From the NCBI RefSeq assembly GCF_043555885.1, contig NZ_JBIGHX010000013.1:1-64000 (forward strand): DNA of 64,000 nucleotides, given 5' to 3'. The notes beneath the pieces were generated by a model. That model was not told where the DNA came from. It saw only the letters and a list, made by a program, of their open reading frames with translations, and ran no database searches. Source of the stretch: Pelomonas lactea (GTDB lineage Bacteria; Pseudomonadota; Gammaproteobacteria; Burkholderiales; Burkholderiaceae_C). This document shows positions 10,234-18,565 of the stretch, piece by piece (positions within the stretch are counted from its first letter, which is position 1; each line of letters begins with the position of its first letter). A program made the translations under genes and the position numbers.

Positions 10234-11538
10234 TCAGGACGCGGCCGGGACGAACAGCGTCACCTCGACGCGCCGGTTGCGGGCGCGGCCGGCGGGGGCT
10301 TCGTTGGTGTCGACGGGCTCGGCATCGGCCCGCCCCTCGGCGCGCACGCGGCCGGCGGCCAGCTTGGCGTCCAGCACCGCCTTGACGGCCTGGGCCCGCG
10401 CCTGCGACAGGTGCCAGTTGGACGGGAACTGCAGCGAGCGGATGGGCTGGCTGTCGGTGTGGCCCGTCACGAGCACCGGGCCGGGCACGTCGTTCAGCGC
10501 CTCGGTGATGCGGTCCAGCAGCGGGCGCACCCGGCTGGCGACGTCGGCACTGCCGGGGTCGAAGAAGCCGTCGCCCTTGATCGTGATGATGGAGCGGTCG
10601 GCCAGGTCGCGCACCTCCACCAGGCCCTGCGAGATCTCCGCGGCCAGGAAGGTCGCCAGCCGCGGCTTGGGGGCCGGCGGCGGGGGCGCAGGCGGCGTCG
10701 CGGCAGCCACCTTGGGCACGTCCAGCGCGCGCAGGTCGTCGAAGACCGGGTCGGAATTGGCGTTGGTCGCGAAGCGGAACACCGCGAACAGCAGCAGCAG
10801 CAGCCCCGCCACCACCGCGGCCACCACCCACACGGGCCAGCCGCCACGCAGCACCTGCGCCGCGCCGGCGGCGGGCTGCCAGTGGGCGCTCAGGTCCTTG
10901 CCGGGCGCCACGTCGGGCTGCGCCAGCTTCTCGGCCAGGCGCTGGCGCACCGTGTCGAGCTGGCCGCGACCGTCGGGCAGCAGCCGGTAGCGCCCCTCGA
11001 AGCCGAAGGCCAGCGTGACGTACATCAGCTCCAGCAGCGCCCGGTTGCCGCGCACGTCCTCAGCCAGCTTGGACATCAGCAGGAACACCTTCTCGCCGCC
11101 GAAGGTCTCGTTGTGGAACTCCACCAGCAGGCTCTGCCCGGCCCACACGCCGGAGCCGCCCCAGGGCGTGCTGGAGGCCGATTCGTCCAGCAGCGTGCAC
11201 AGCACATAGCGCGCCGCGATGACCTGCTCGTTGGGCACGCTGGCCGCGCGGGCACGGGCCTCGAACTGCCGGATGCCGTCCGCCAGCCCCTGGCGCAGCG
11301 CGCGCGGGTTGGCATGGCTGACGGTGTTGCGGATGACCGGCGCCGCGTTCAGCAGCGGCGCGGCAGCGGCCAGCAGCGGCTCCAGCCCGGCCTGCATGAC
11401 GGCGTCCAGCGCCAGCGGCTCGGCCGCCGACTCCGGCAACGGGGCCCGGGCCGCGCCGCCACGCGCCATGCGCCCGGCCGACGGCTTGATGACGGTCTTC
11501 TCCGACGAATCGTCGGGCAACCCATCCTGGTTTGACAT
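10234..11538 (-). CDS. tssL: T6SS protein TssL (DotU) with C-terminal OmpA peptidoglycan-binding domain
   Basis: 434-residue extended TssL. The DotU domain (about 45-220) is cytoplasmic, the membrane segment is near residues 232-252 (VWVVAAVVAGLLLLLFAVF), and a periplasmic OmpA domain (about 300-434) contains GHTDSQ near 358 and the NRRVEV ending typical of peptidoglycan-binding OmpA modules. Such evolved TssL proteins anchor the complex to the cell wall directly. The N-terminus has a T-x-x-x-P element at Thr15 (EKTVIKP). In Agrobacterium, PpkA phosphorylates TssL at Thr14 and the FHA protein reads it; the matching position here suggests the same switch. ATG 11538 has a GGGGAG ribosome-binding site. 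Confidence 0.96.
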   Translation of the reverse strand: MSNQDGLPDDSSEKTVIKPSAGRMARGGAARAPLPESAAEPLALDAVMQAGLEPLLAAAAPLLNAAPVIRNTVSHANPRALRQGLADGIRQFEARARAASVPNEQVIAARYVLCTLLDESASSTPWGGSGVWAGQSLLVEFHNETFGGEKVFLLMSKLAEDVRGNRALLELMYVTLAFGFEGRYRLLPDGRGQLDTVRQRLAEKLAQPDVAPGKDLSAHWQPAAGAAQVLRGGWPVWVVAAVVAGLLLLLFAVFRFATNANSDPVFDDLRALDVPKVAAATPPAPPPPAPKPRLATFLAAEISQGLVEVRDLADRSIITIKGDGFFDPGSADVASRVRPLLDRITEALNDVPGPVLVTGHTDSQPIRSLQFPSNWHLSQARAQAVKAVLDAKLAAGRVRAEGRADAEPVDTNEAPAGRARNRRVEVTLFVPAAS

Positions 11539-11606
11539 CTCTGCTCCCCCGAATCAGGCCAGTCGCGCACGTTCGCGCGGGCCGGATGCTAATGACCCCG
11601 GATGAC

Positions 11607-12944
11607 CTACTGGCCGCGGATCGCCCAGAACTCCAGCTCCAGCCCCGGGAAGTCGCCGGCGATGTGCATGGCCAGGCCGCCCGAGCTTTCCAGCAGCTTC
11701 CACATCTCGTTGTGGCGCGTCTCCAGCTCGAAGTACGTGTAGCCGGCGTGGTACGGGATCTGGCGCGGCGCCACCGGCAGCGCCCGCAGCGCGACGCCCG
11801 GCAGCTGCAGGTTGACGAGGTCGCGGATGCGCTCGACCGGGCCGATCTTGATCTGGTTCGGGAAGCGCGAGCGCAGGATCTCGCCCGGCAGCTGCGCCGC
11901 CACGGCCAGCACGAAGCTGGCCGTGCGCTGCAGTTCCACGTCCGGGATCAGCGCCACGCGCACGCCGTAGTTGCGGTCCTGCAGCTCGATGGGCAGCACA
12001 TTGCGCTCCAGCACATCCGACAGCGCCTGGCGCAGCTCGTCCATCACGCCGCGCAGCGTCAGCGCCAGGTCGTCGTGCACATAGTCGCTGAACGCCGGCG
12101 GCCGGCGCTTGCCGCGGAACGTGGCCAGGTCGCCCGCCAGGCCCAGCAGCGCCTCGTAGAGCCGCTCGGGGTGCAGCAGCGTCAGCCGCGTCAGGTGCGC
12201 GAACACCGGCTCCCAGCGGTTGACCGTCTGGAGCAGCAGGAAATCGGCGATCTCGCCCAGCCCCGCGCGCCCCGGCTGCGCCATCAGCGCCGCCAGCGCC
12301 TCGCCGCGCTGGTGCAGCAGCCCCAGGATCTCGCGGACATAGCCCTCCGGCACGCCATGCGCCGGCGCATGCAACAGCGGCGGGATGTACTGCGCGTCCA
12401 GCACGACGCGGTTGTCGGCCTGGCGCTCGATGACGCGCACCACGCCCAGCGTCGCGAACGCCTCGCCGGCGTCGCGCTCGCGCATCAGCCGCAGCTGCAG
12501 CCGCCCCAGCTGCACCGGCGCGGCGCGGCCCATGGTGTTGCCGTCCTTGACCTCGGCCTCCGCCACGCGAAAGCGCGGCCCCGGCGCGGGCGGCTCGTCC
12601 TCGGCATCGGTTTCGGCCAGGCCCTCGCGCTGCAGCGGCAGCGCCAGCACGAACAGCTCGGAGCGCGCATCGGCCGGCACGTCGATGGCCGCCGGCAGCG
12701 GGTCGTCCCCCGGCATGACGAAGGGCGTGCCGTCCGGCATCAGCCCGCTCGCGGCTCGCAGCGCCAGCTTGCCCATGGCCAGCGCCGCCTGGTCCACCTC
12801 CAGCGCCCGGAAGCCCCAGCCGTAGCCCGCCTGGGCCGTCTGCCGCTGGCGCATCTGCCAGTGCAGATGCCGGTCGTGCTGCTGGAAGTGCTGTGGCTGG
12901 AGAAACATCCCCTCCGACCAGACCACCCTGTTGTTCCACGTCAT
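11607..12944 (-). CDS. tssK: T6SS baseplate protein TssK
   Basis: 445-residue TssK, the baseplate component that connects TssF-TssG wedges to the membrane complex through TssL and TssM. The N-terminus NRVVWSEGMFLQPQHFQQHD is the clear family signature, and the length is normal. ATG 12944 fits the conserved MTWNN start. It is the first minus-strand gene after the interruption by the plus-strand ompA-like gene, so the tssK-tssL-tssM-tagF-ppkA-PIN group should have its own promoter between 12945 and 13183, or be read through from pppA across the antisense gene. Confidence 0.97.
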   Translation of the reverse strand: MTWNNRVVWSEGMFLQPQHFQQHDRHLHWQMRQRQTAQAGYGWGFRALEVDQAALAMGKLALRAASGLMPDGTPFVMPGDDPLPAAIDVPADARSELFVLALPLQREGLAETDAEDEPPAPGPRFRVAEAEVKDGNTMGRAAPVQLGRLQLRLMRERDAGEAFATLGVVRVIERQADNRVVLDAQYIPPLLHAPAHGVPEGYVREILGLLHQRGEALAALMAQPGRAGLGEIADFLLLQTVNRWEPVFAHLTRLTLLHPERLYEALLGLAGDLATFRGKRRPPAFSDYVHDDLALTLRGVMDELRQALSDVLERNVLPIELQDRNYGVRVALIPDVELQRTASFVLAVAAQLPGEILRSRFPNQIKIGPVERIRDLVNLQLPGVALRALPVAPRQIPYHAGYTYFELETRHNEMWKLLESSGGLAMHIAGDFPGLELEFWAIRGQ

Positions 12945-13183
12945 GGATAGTTGTCCCGCAAGTAAGCGCTCGAAGACGGCAGGTGCGGCCTCCCCTCACG
13001 GCCACCCCGACATGACACATCAATCACTGGCCGGCTTCGCCCCCAAAATCGGGGATGACCAACCTTGCATCCGGGCCCGTGGGTGCGAAAATCCGTGAAA
13101 TGCTGCGCGCTCAGTGTAACGACGCGTCAGCCATCCGCAGTTGCTGTACGCCGCCGGTTCAGGACGGCTTTTGGGGGTTGGAA
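12945..13183. promoter_or_regulatory. Divergent intergenic region between tssK and the ompA-like gene
   Basis: This 239-base non-coding stretch separates tssK (minus) from the OmpA-like gene (plus), so both need promoters here. I found no convincing sigma-70 pair or sigma-54 -24/-12 pair on either strand. A small CCCC-AAAATC-GGGG inverted repeat lies near 13044-13058. Plus-strand reading frames here lack family similarity and are rejected. Confidence 0.5.
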
Positions 13184-13741
13184 ATGGTCAAGAACATCCG
13201 CACTTTCGCGATCACGGGCGTCGTCGCTGCGCTCGCTCTGGCCGGCAGCACGGCAGCGTGGGCGCAAGCCGCCGGCACCGAGGCCCGCGTGGTCGACGTC
13301 GGCAGTGGCGTGGTGGACGCCGAGACCATCAAGGAAGGCCTGTTCCCGCTGGAACATTGCGAGGAGCTGCGCAAGAACGGCTTCAAGTGCATGGGCGTGA
13401 AGCCCACCGTCACGTTCTCGCTGCCGGCCGTCGCGTTCGCTTTCGGCTCGGCCGTGCTGCCGCAGTCGCTGATGCGCCAACTGGACGTCTTCGCCGAAGT
13501 GCTGAGCGCCAACCGCACGCTGCCCTACACGATCCGCATCGTCGGCCACGCCGATGCCTCCGGCACCGAGGAAGGCAACCGCGTGCTGTCGCAGCGCCGC
13601 GCCGAGGAAGTGCGCCGCTATCTGGTGTCCAAGGGCGCCGATGGCGGCAAGCTGGACGTGGCGGGCGTGGGATCCAAGGACCTGCTGAAGCCCGACACGC
13701 CCACGTCTGCCGACAACCGCCGTGTGACGCTGGGCCGCTGA
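13184..13741 (+). CDS. Periplasmic OmpA-family protein inside the T6SS cluster
   Basis: 185-residue exported protein with an OmpA C-terminal domain. The N-terminus is a signal peptide (MVKNIRTFAITGVVAALALA, cleaved after AWA). The OmpA core has FAFGSAVLPQS, then GHADASGTEEGN, then SADNRRVTLGR, the pattern used to grip peptidoglycan. There is no lipobox cysteine, so it should be soluble periplasmic or loosely wall-bound. Two cysteines flank the segment before the OmpA domain (CEELRKNGFKC) and could form a disulfide. It is the only plus-strand gene in the window and converges with pppA. A link to the T6SS membrane complex is inferred from position only; it could substitute for the missing TssJ or be a wall-remodelling helper. 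Confidence 0.88.
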   Translation: MVKNIRTFAITGVVAALALAGSTAAWAQAAGTEARVVDVGSGVVDAETIKEGLFPLEHCEELRKNGFKCMGVKPTVTFSLPAVAFAFGSAVLPQSLMRQLDVFAEVLSANRTLPYTIRIVGHADASGTEEGNRVLSQRRAEEVRRYLVSKGADGGKLDVAGVGSKDLLKPDTPTSADNRRVTLGR

Positions 13742-13752
13742 GAGGTTCTCCG

Positions 13753-13789
13753 CCAGCCGCGCGCACCGCTCAGCGCGGTGCCGGGCTGG
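13753..13789. terminator. Bidirectional hairpin between ompA-like gene and pppA
   Basis: CCAGCC (13753-13758) pairs with GGCTGG (13784-13789), and GCACCGC (13763-13769) pairs with GCGGTGC (13775-13781). It sits at the convergent 3' ends and covers the pppA stop. No T-tract follows, so termination is inferred from position and stem strength. Confidence 0.45.
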
Positions 13790-14558
13790 CCCACAGCGTG
13801 ATCGCGCTGTAGTTGTCGTGCCGCGGCTTGGCGGCCACGGCGGCCAGCAACTGCTGCTCCAGCCCGTCCAGCCACTCCTGCGGGTTGTCGGCGTCCTGCA
13901 GGCTCTGCTGCAGGATCTCGGGCGACAGGTATTCCCAGAACCCGTCGGTGCACAGCAGGAATGCATCACCCACCTCGATGCGCCAGGGCACAGCCGCCAC
14001 GCCGGCCACCAGATCCTCGGGGGCGGAACCCAGCGCGCAGTAGAGCTCGCTACGCTGCGGATGGCCGTCGACCTCGTCTTGCTGCAGCTGGCCGGCGTCT
14101 ATCAGCGCCTGCACGGTGCTGTGATCCAACGTGCGCTGGGCCAGCTGGCCGTAGCGGAACAGGTACAGCCGCGAGTCGCCCACGTGGCCCCAGGTCGCCG
14201 CCATCGTGGCCATGTCGACGAACAGCCCCACGACGGTGGTGTGCATCTGCGCCTGCCCCGGCGCGTCGGCGCGGCGGCGGCGGATCTCCTCGCTGGCCGC
14301 GCGCAGCGCCGGCTCGATGCCGCCCAGTTCGTCCAGTTCGCCGCGCGCGTAGCGCTCGATGAGGTATTGCACGGCCAGCCGCGAGGCGACGTCGCCGCCG
14401 CCGTGGCCGCCGGCGCCGTCGGCGACGACGCAGGCCAGCCGGTGGCCGTCATTCCAGTGGGCGCAGGCATCCTCGTTGCTGCTGCGCCCGCCGACCCGGC
14501 TCAGGATGCCGAGTTCGAACTGGATGGGACGGCCCTCAGGCTCCGAGGCTTCGGTCAC
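13770..14558 (-). CDS. pppA: T6SS PP2C-family phosphatase PppA
   Basis: 262-residue metal-dependent Ser/Thr phosphatase that opposes PpkA. PP2C motifs are visible: RSSNED (25-30), VVADGAGGHGGGD with Asp47 and Gly48, GHVGDSRLY in the middle, and LLCTDGFWEYL near residue 200. The metal-binding aspartates are therefore present. The start is GTG 14558, overlapping the tagH stop as GTGA, so it is translationally coupled to the FHA gene. Being placed with tagH and away from ppkA means the two opposing enzymes are in separate transcription units divided by the ompA-like gene. No signal peptide is visible; cytoplasmic. Confidence 0.95.
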   Translation of the reverse strand: MTEASEPEGRPIQFELGILSRVGGRSSNEDACAHWNDGHRLACVVADGAGGHGGGDVASRLAVQYLIERYARGELDELGGIEPALRAASEEIRRRRADAPGQAQMHTTVVGLFVDMATMAATWGHVGDSRLYLFRYGQLAQRTLDHSTVQALIDAGQLQQDEVDGHPQRSELYCALGSAPEDLVAGVAAVPWRIEVGDAFLLCTDGFWEYLSPEILQQSLQDADNPQEWLDGLEQQLLAAVAAKPRHDNYSAITLWASPAPR

Positions 14559-16165
14559 GGCGCGCTCCGGTGCAACTCATCGATGTACTGTTCGTAGGCG
14601 CGCAGGAAGGCGCGGCCGAAGAGTTCCTGGAAATCATCCGACGCTTCGCCGCGCAGTTGCTGGAAGAGTTCGTTGAACAGCTCCCACAGGCGCGCCTTGC
14701 GGCTGGCCGGCAGCAGGCTGGCCAGCATGCCGGGCGGGCTGAGGCGGGACTCCAGTTGCGCCGGCTCGAAGCGGGCCAGCACGCCTTCCAACGCCGCCTT
14801 CATGCCGGCCATGACACCGAACTGGTGCGCGCGCAAGTCCTCGAAGGCATCTCGCATCGCCGGCAGCGGCGGCATGAAGCCGCGCACGGGCTGGCCCAGC
14901 AGGTGGCGCAGCGCGACATCGGCACTGGGCGAGAACTTGAGCGGGTTGTTCTCGGCGGCAGCGATGATGGTGACCTCGGCGCGGACCTCGCGCTTGAGGG
15001 CGGCGCGCGCCACCAGCAGGTCGATGCTGCCCTGCACCGACTCGCGCACCAGGCCGCCCAGCAGTTCCATCAGCACGGGGCTGAGCTGCAGGTCCAGCGA
15101 CTCGTCCACGCCCAGGCCGCGGCGCAGCGCGGCGAGCAGTTCCGCGCCGCCCTCAACCGACGCGGGCACGCGCGCGACGGGCGCCTCGACTGGCCGGGCG
15201 GCCTCGGGCGTCGACGGCGCTGCCGGCGCCCGAGGCACCACCGGCCGGACGATGGTGCGCACGCCGCTGGCGCTGGCGTCGTCGCCCCAGGCCAGGCCCA
15301 GGTCGGCCGGCGGCGAAGCCGGCTGCACCGCGGCGGGATGCATGCGCGCTGCCGGGGCGGTGCGCGGCAGGGGCATGGGCGAGTAGAGATCGGAGCCGCG
15401 GTCCGCCTCGCTGGCGTCCGGCACTGGCGCCGCCAGCCCAAAGGCCCGCAGCGGGTCGGCGTCGGCCATGGTGTTGGGCGCGGACACGGGGCCGGACAGG
15501 GGCGAGCCGAACAGCGGGTCCCGCCCGCCGCCCGCGGGCGACAGGCCGAACAGGCCGTCCAGCGAGGCCTCAGCGCGCCCGAGGGACGCAGCGCCGGCCT
15601 GGCGCGGCTGCGGCGCCGGCGCGCCGGGCGGGGCGAAGGGGTCCCAGTCGTCCGGGATCTGCCCACCGGCCGGCGGTCCGGATGCGGCCGGTGCCCGCGG
15701 CGCGGGAGCACTCCACGGGGCGGCCGCAGCGGGAGGCGGTGGGGGTGCGAAGGGGTTGGCGAACGGGTCGCGCGCGCCGCCGGCGCCCGCGGCGGCGCCG
15801 AACAGCGCGGCGAAGGGGTCGTCGCGCGGCGCCGGCGGCGGTGGGGCCTGCACGGCCGCATCGACACGCAGCAGGTAGGCACCGATCTGCAGTTCCTCGC
15901 CGCCCTGCACCACGGCTTCCTGCCCGGGGGCGAGCAGGTTGCCGTTGATGGCAACCGGGTTGCTGCCGCGGTCGATCAGCAGGAACTGCCCGGCCCGGCA
16001 CACCACCTCGACGTGGACCCGCGAGATGGTCTTCTCGGGGTCGGGCAGCACCAGCGCGTTGGTGTTGGCGCGGCCGACGGTACCTCCGGCGGGCCCGAAG
16101 CTGGCGGACAGGGGCGCACCCGCATACGGGGCGCCGTTGAACTGGGTGACGGTGAGCGTGATCAT
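14555..16165 (-). CDS. tagH: T6SS FHA-domain protein TagH (Fha)
   Basis: 536-residue scaffold that binds phosphothreonine and promotes T6SS assembly. The N-terminal FHA domain (about 25-100) has the binding residues Gly31-Arg32, Ser48-Arg49, His51 and Asn74-Gly75. A long Pro/Ala-rich disordered linker (about 105-335) follows, with a T-x-x-x-P element at Thr304 (RTIVRP). The C-terminal TagH domain (about 340-520) contains LSPVLMELLGGLVRE and NPLKFSPSADVALRHLL, typical of the family. In P. aeruginosa Fha1 is phosphorylated by PpkA; Thr304 is a candidate site here. ATG 16165 has no strong ribosome-binding site, and the gene is 88 bases after the PAAR-like gene. Confidence 0.95.
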   Translation of the reverse strand: MITLTVTQFNGAPYAGAPLSASFGPAGGTVGRANTNALVLPDPEKTISRVHVEVVCRAGQFLLIDRGSNPVAINGNLLAPGQEAVVQGGEELQIGAYLLRVDAAVQAPPPPAPRDDPFAALFGAAAGAGGARDPFANPFAPPPPPAAAAPWSAPAPRAPAASGPPAGGQIPDDWDPFAPPGAPAPQPRQAGAASLGRAEASLDGLFGLSPAGGGRDPLFGSPLSGPVSAPNTMADADPLRAFGLAAPVPDASEADRGSDLYSPMPLPRTAPAARMHPAAVQPASPPADLGLAWGDDASASGVRTIVRPVVPRAPAAPSTPEAARPVEAPVARVPASVEGGAELLAALRRGLGVDESLDLQLSPVLMELLGGLVRESVQGSIDLLVARAALKREVRAEVTIIAAAENNPLKFSPSADVALRHLLGQPVRGFMPPLPAMRDAFEDLRAHQFGVMAGMKAALEGVLARFEPAQLESRLSPPGMLASLLPASRKARLWELFNELFQQLRGEASDDFQELFGRAFLRAYEQYIDELHRSAP

Positions 16166-16253
16166 TCAAACCAGCGAAGTGGGTCGCGGCGGGCCCGGCG
16201 ACCGGACAGGGGGAAGCCCCGTGGAATGATCGCACGCAGGCCCGACGACCCGA

Positions 16254-16643
16254 TCACGGAATGACGTGCGTGGTCTGCCCCGCGGACGTGATCTCGATGA
16301 CACCGGCCCACATGCACATGAGCTTGCAGTCGTTGTTCAGCGCGGGCGCGTTGTCGAGCAGGACGGTCGCCGACCCCGGCACCCATGGCGCGGGCGTGTT
16401 GGGGATGCAGGGCATGGGGGTCAGCGTGCCCATCGCGGCGGCGGTAGCCGCCGCGACGGTCGGGTTGGCCAGGCTCTTGCACATGCCAAAGGGCAGGACG
16501 TTGACCATGGGCTGGTGATCCATGATGTTGGCCGCCGGCTGGTTGCCGGACATCGTCATGTGCACGGGCAGCACGACCAGCATGCTGGGCGCCATGCCCA
16601 TGGAGCACTTGAGCTGTGCGGTGTTGACGACTTGCAGGGGCAT
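16254..16643 (-). CDS. DUF4280 PAAR-like spike tip protein
   Basis: 129-residue protein of the DUF4280 PAAR-like family. PAAR-like proteins cap the VgrG spike and help attach effectors. Family features are LKCSMGMAPSMLVVLP near the start, AANIMDHQPMVNVLPFGMC in the middle, and CKLMCMWAGVIEI near the end. Four cysteines (about 13, 54, 79 and 106) and several His/Met could bind a metal. It has no extra effector domain. It follows the ankyrin gene by 24 bases and is the last gene of the vgrG effector cassette before tagH, so it is the natural tip for this VgrG. Confidence 0.88.
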   Translation of the reverse strand: MPLQVVNTAQLKCSMGMAPSMLVVLPVHMTMSGNQPAANIMDHQPMVNVLPFGMCKSLANPTVAAATAAAMGTLTPMPCIPNTPAPWVPGSATVLLDNAPALNNDCKLMCMWAGVIEITSAGQTTHVIP

Positions 16644-16667
16644 GGTGAATCTCTCCTGGGCGCCAGC

Positions 16668-17480
16668 CTACTCCGCAACGGGCAGGCCTTGTGCCTTCAT
16701 TTGCTGGCGCATCTGCGCGGGAGGCGTGGCGGGGAAGCGCGCGCCGCGCTTGGACATCGCTTCCTTCAGCCGACCGAACTTGGTTGCCATCTCGGTTCCT
16801 GCGGCCAGATCCTCCAGCGCCAGCTGGACCGCCCAGGGCGGGGTGACACCCCGGCGCGTGGGCAGCGACACCTCCGCGCCCCGCTCGACGAGGTAGAGCG
16901 CCAGGTCAGGCTGCATCGAGGCGATCGCCTCGGACAGCGCGGTGCCGCCGATGCTGTCGCGCTGGTTGATGTCGGCACCCCGATCCAGCAGCAGCTTGAC
17001 GTGCGCGGGCGTGCCTGACATGACTGCACGCTGCAGCATCGGCTTTTCGTTGGCGCGGGTGTGGTTGGGTGACAGGCCCCCATCGAGCAGGGCCGTGAGC
17101 AGCTGGAGCTCGCGCGACTCGAAGGCCGCGCCCAGCGGCGTTCCCAGCCCCTCGACCGGCTGCTCATCGGGCTTGGCGCCAAGCGCCACCAGCACCGTCA
17201 CGCCCGCAAAGTTCTTGTTCGCGATGGCAAACCACAGCAGCGTCATGCGCTTGTTGCCCGGAACGTCCAGCGGCAGACCCTGCGCCAGTTGACGCACGCG
17301 TGCGAAGTCGTGGGCCTGCAGCGCCCGGGCGATGTCGAGGTAGCGGTCGGAGAAGATCTGTTCTGCGGTGGGGGTCATACGGAATCCGGTCAGGGAGAGC
17401 GCAGCCAGCGAGGCCCAGAAACAACGTCCGAGCCACGACCTACGGCTCGGCCGTGCAGCAGGTGAAGTGGTGGTGCTCAT
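16668..17480 (-). CDS. Exported ankyrin-repeat protein, likely immunity to the adjacent lipase
   Basis: 270-residue protein with about four to five ankyrin-like units between residues 60 and 215 (for example LLDRGADINQRDSIGGTALSEAI and LVERGAEVS). The N-terminus has a twin-arginine-like SRRSWLG followed by a hydrophobic stretch CFWASLAALSLTGF, so it is probably periplasmic or membrane-anchored. ATG 17480 overlaps the lipase stop as ATGA; a shorter start at Met35 would remove the export signal and the coupling, so I prefer the longer one. Position directly after a predicted toxic lipase is typical of T6SS immunity genes, and the periplasm is where lipase effectors act. The role is inference. 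Confidence 0.8.
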   Translation of the reverse strand: MSTTTSPAARPSRRSWLGRCFWASLAALSLTGFRMTPTAEQIFSDRYLDIARALQAHDFARVRQLAQGLPLDVPGNKRMTLLWFAIANKNFAGVTVLVALGAKPDEQPVEGLGTPLGAAFESRELQLLTALLDGGLSPNHTRANEKPMLQRAVMSGTPAHVKLLLDRGADINQRDSIGGTALSEAIASMQPDLALYLVERGAEVSLPTRRGVTPPWAVQLALEDLAAGTEMATKFGRLKEAMSKRGARFPATPPAQMRQQMKAQGLPVAE

Positions 17481-18565
17481 TGCATGATGGGGATACCCGT
17501 GGCTTTGGCGAGCTTGGCCTGATCCTCGCTCTTCTGGGACTCGATGCCTGCGATGACCTGATCCATGCCATGCCGGGCGACAGGGTTTCCGCCCGTGCTG
17601 GGCAAGGGGCGCCGCTCGCCCACAGCATCGTGCATACCGGCTGACAACCCCATCTTCGCCAACGCGCCGATGAGCGCGCCCACTGGCCCGCCGGCAAGAA
17701 AACCGACGCCTGCCGCCGCCAGCGTTCCCTTGAAACCTTGCTCCTGGAGTCCGGTCAGCACTTCGCCATCGACCTGGTAGGCCGTGATGGGCGGCGACAA
17801 CATCTTGCCGCCGTACTTTGCAACCGTGTCCGGGTGCAGCCCGGCGGAATTGAACGTGGTGCCCACGCTGCCGCTGGCATTGGCCGCCGCCGATGCCATG
17901 CCGCCCCCCAGTGAGTGCCCGGTGATTTCGACATCGGCACCGCCCCCGCGCAGCTTCCGTCCAATGGTGACAGCCTGTTTGTAGTAAGGCGACTCCATGT
18001 TCAGCCCCTGCCTCACGTTGTTGCTCCAGTCCTCGCCACTGGTGGGTGTCGTGCCCTTGAACGCCACGACGGGCTTGAGGTCTTCCCCGAACACACCGGG
18101 TTGAGGCTCATAGACCTGGGCGCGGAACTCGGATCGCTCGATGCGGAGATCCTCAGGGGTGAGGTCGTACTTGGCGAGCGCAGTGGGGTTGTCGCTGATG
18201 TTGGTCCATCCCTCCGGTGCAGGCGGCGTCACCAGCTTGCCGTCAGGGCCTTTGACCGGATAGACATTGCTGGCCAGCTGCGCCTTCTCCACCGAATTGA
18301 TGTTCTCGGCAAACCGCGTCGTCGCCTGATTCAGCTCGTCGCGCTCCTTGCCGGGCGGCATGCCGGCGAGCTTGTCCTGCGACGCCTTGATCTGGCGCTT
18401 GCGATTGGCGCGCCGCTCGGCCTTGGTGGACTTGCACGGCTGCACGGGCTTGTCGCCGCCATTGCAGCTGGCATCGATGTCGTCCTTGGCGGCCTGGTAG
18501 TCCCCGCCGCTCGCGCCGCCGCCCTGCGCGTTGTGCGCCTGGGCTTTCTTCAGCGCGTCGCTCAC
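17477..18565 (-). CDS. Predicted T6SS lipase effector (GHSLG alpha/beta hydrolase)
   Basis: 362-residue protein with a lipase nucleophile elbow GHSLGGG, Ser218, in an alpha/beta hydrolase core that resembles the DUF2974/lipase_3 group. Candidate triad partners are Asp266 (QVDGEV) and His332 (VARHGMDQVI). A glycine-rich hydrophobic stretch (about 284-310) may insert into membranes. The N-terminal 100 residues are hydrophilic and charged and may be the loading region. There is no signal peptide, as expected for a T6SS cargo. The start is GTG 18565, overlapping the upstream stop as GTGA; earlier starts would run through two other genes. The order vgrG, adaptor, unknown, lipase, ankyrin is a classic effector cassette. 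Substrate preference cannot be read from the sequence. Confidence 0.85.
   Translation of the reverse strand: MSDALKKAQAHNAQGGGASGGDYQAAKDDIDASCNGGDKPVQPCKSTKAERRANRKRQIKASQDKLAGMPPGKERDELNQATTRFAENINSVEKAQLASNVYPVKGPDGKLVTPPAPEGWTNISDNPTALAKYDLTPEDLRIERSEFRAQVYEPQPGVFGEDLKPVVAFKGTTPTSGEDWSNNVRQGLNMESPYYKQAVTIGRKLRGGGADVEITGHSLGGGMASAAANASGSVGTTFNSAGLHPDTVAKYGGKMLSPPITAYQVDGEVLTGLQEQGFKGTLAAAGVGFLAGGPVGALIGALAKMGLSAGMHDAVGERRPLPSTGGNPVARHGMDQVIAGIESQKSEDQAKLAKATGIPIMQ

Noticed and set aside
6631..11535. A 1634-residue plus-strand open frame over tssM and tssL
   Set aside because: Antisense shadow, rich in Arg, Gln and His, no domains. The minus-strand genes have all the family motifs.
12945..13183. 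A sigma-54 promoter for the tssK unit
   Set aside because: No GG-N10-GC pair with good flanks was found on the minus strand at a suitable distance.
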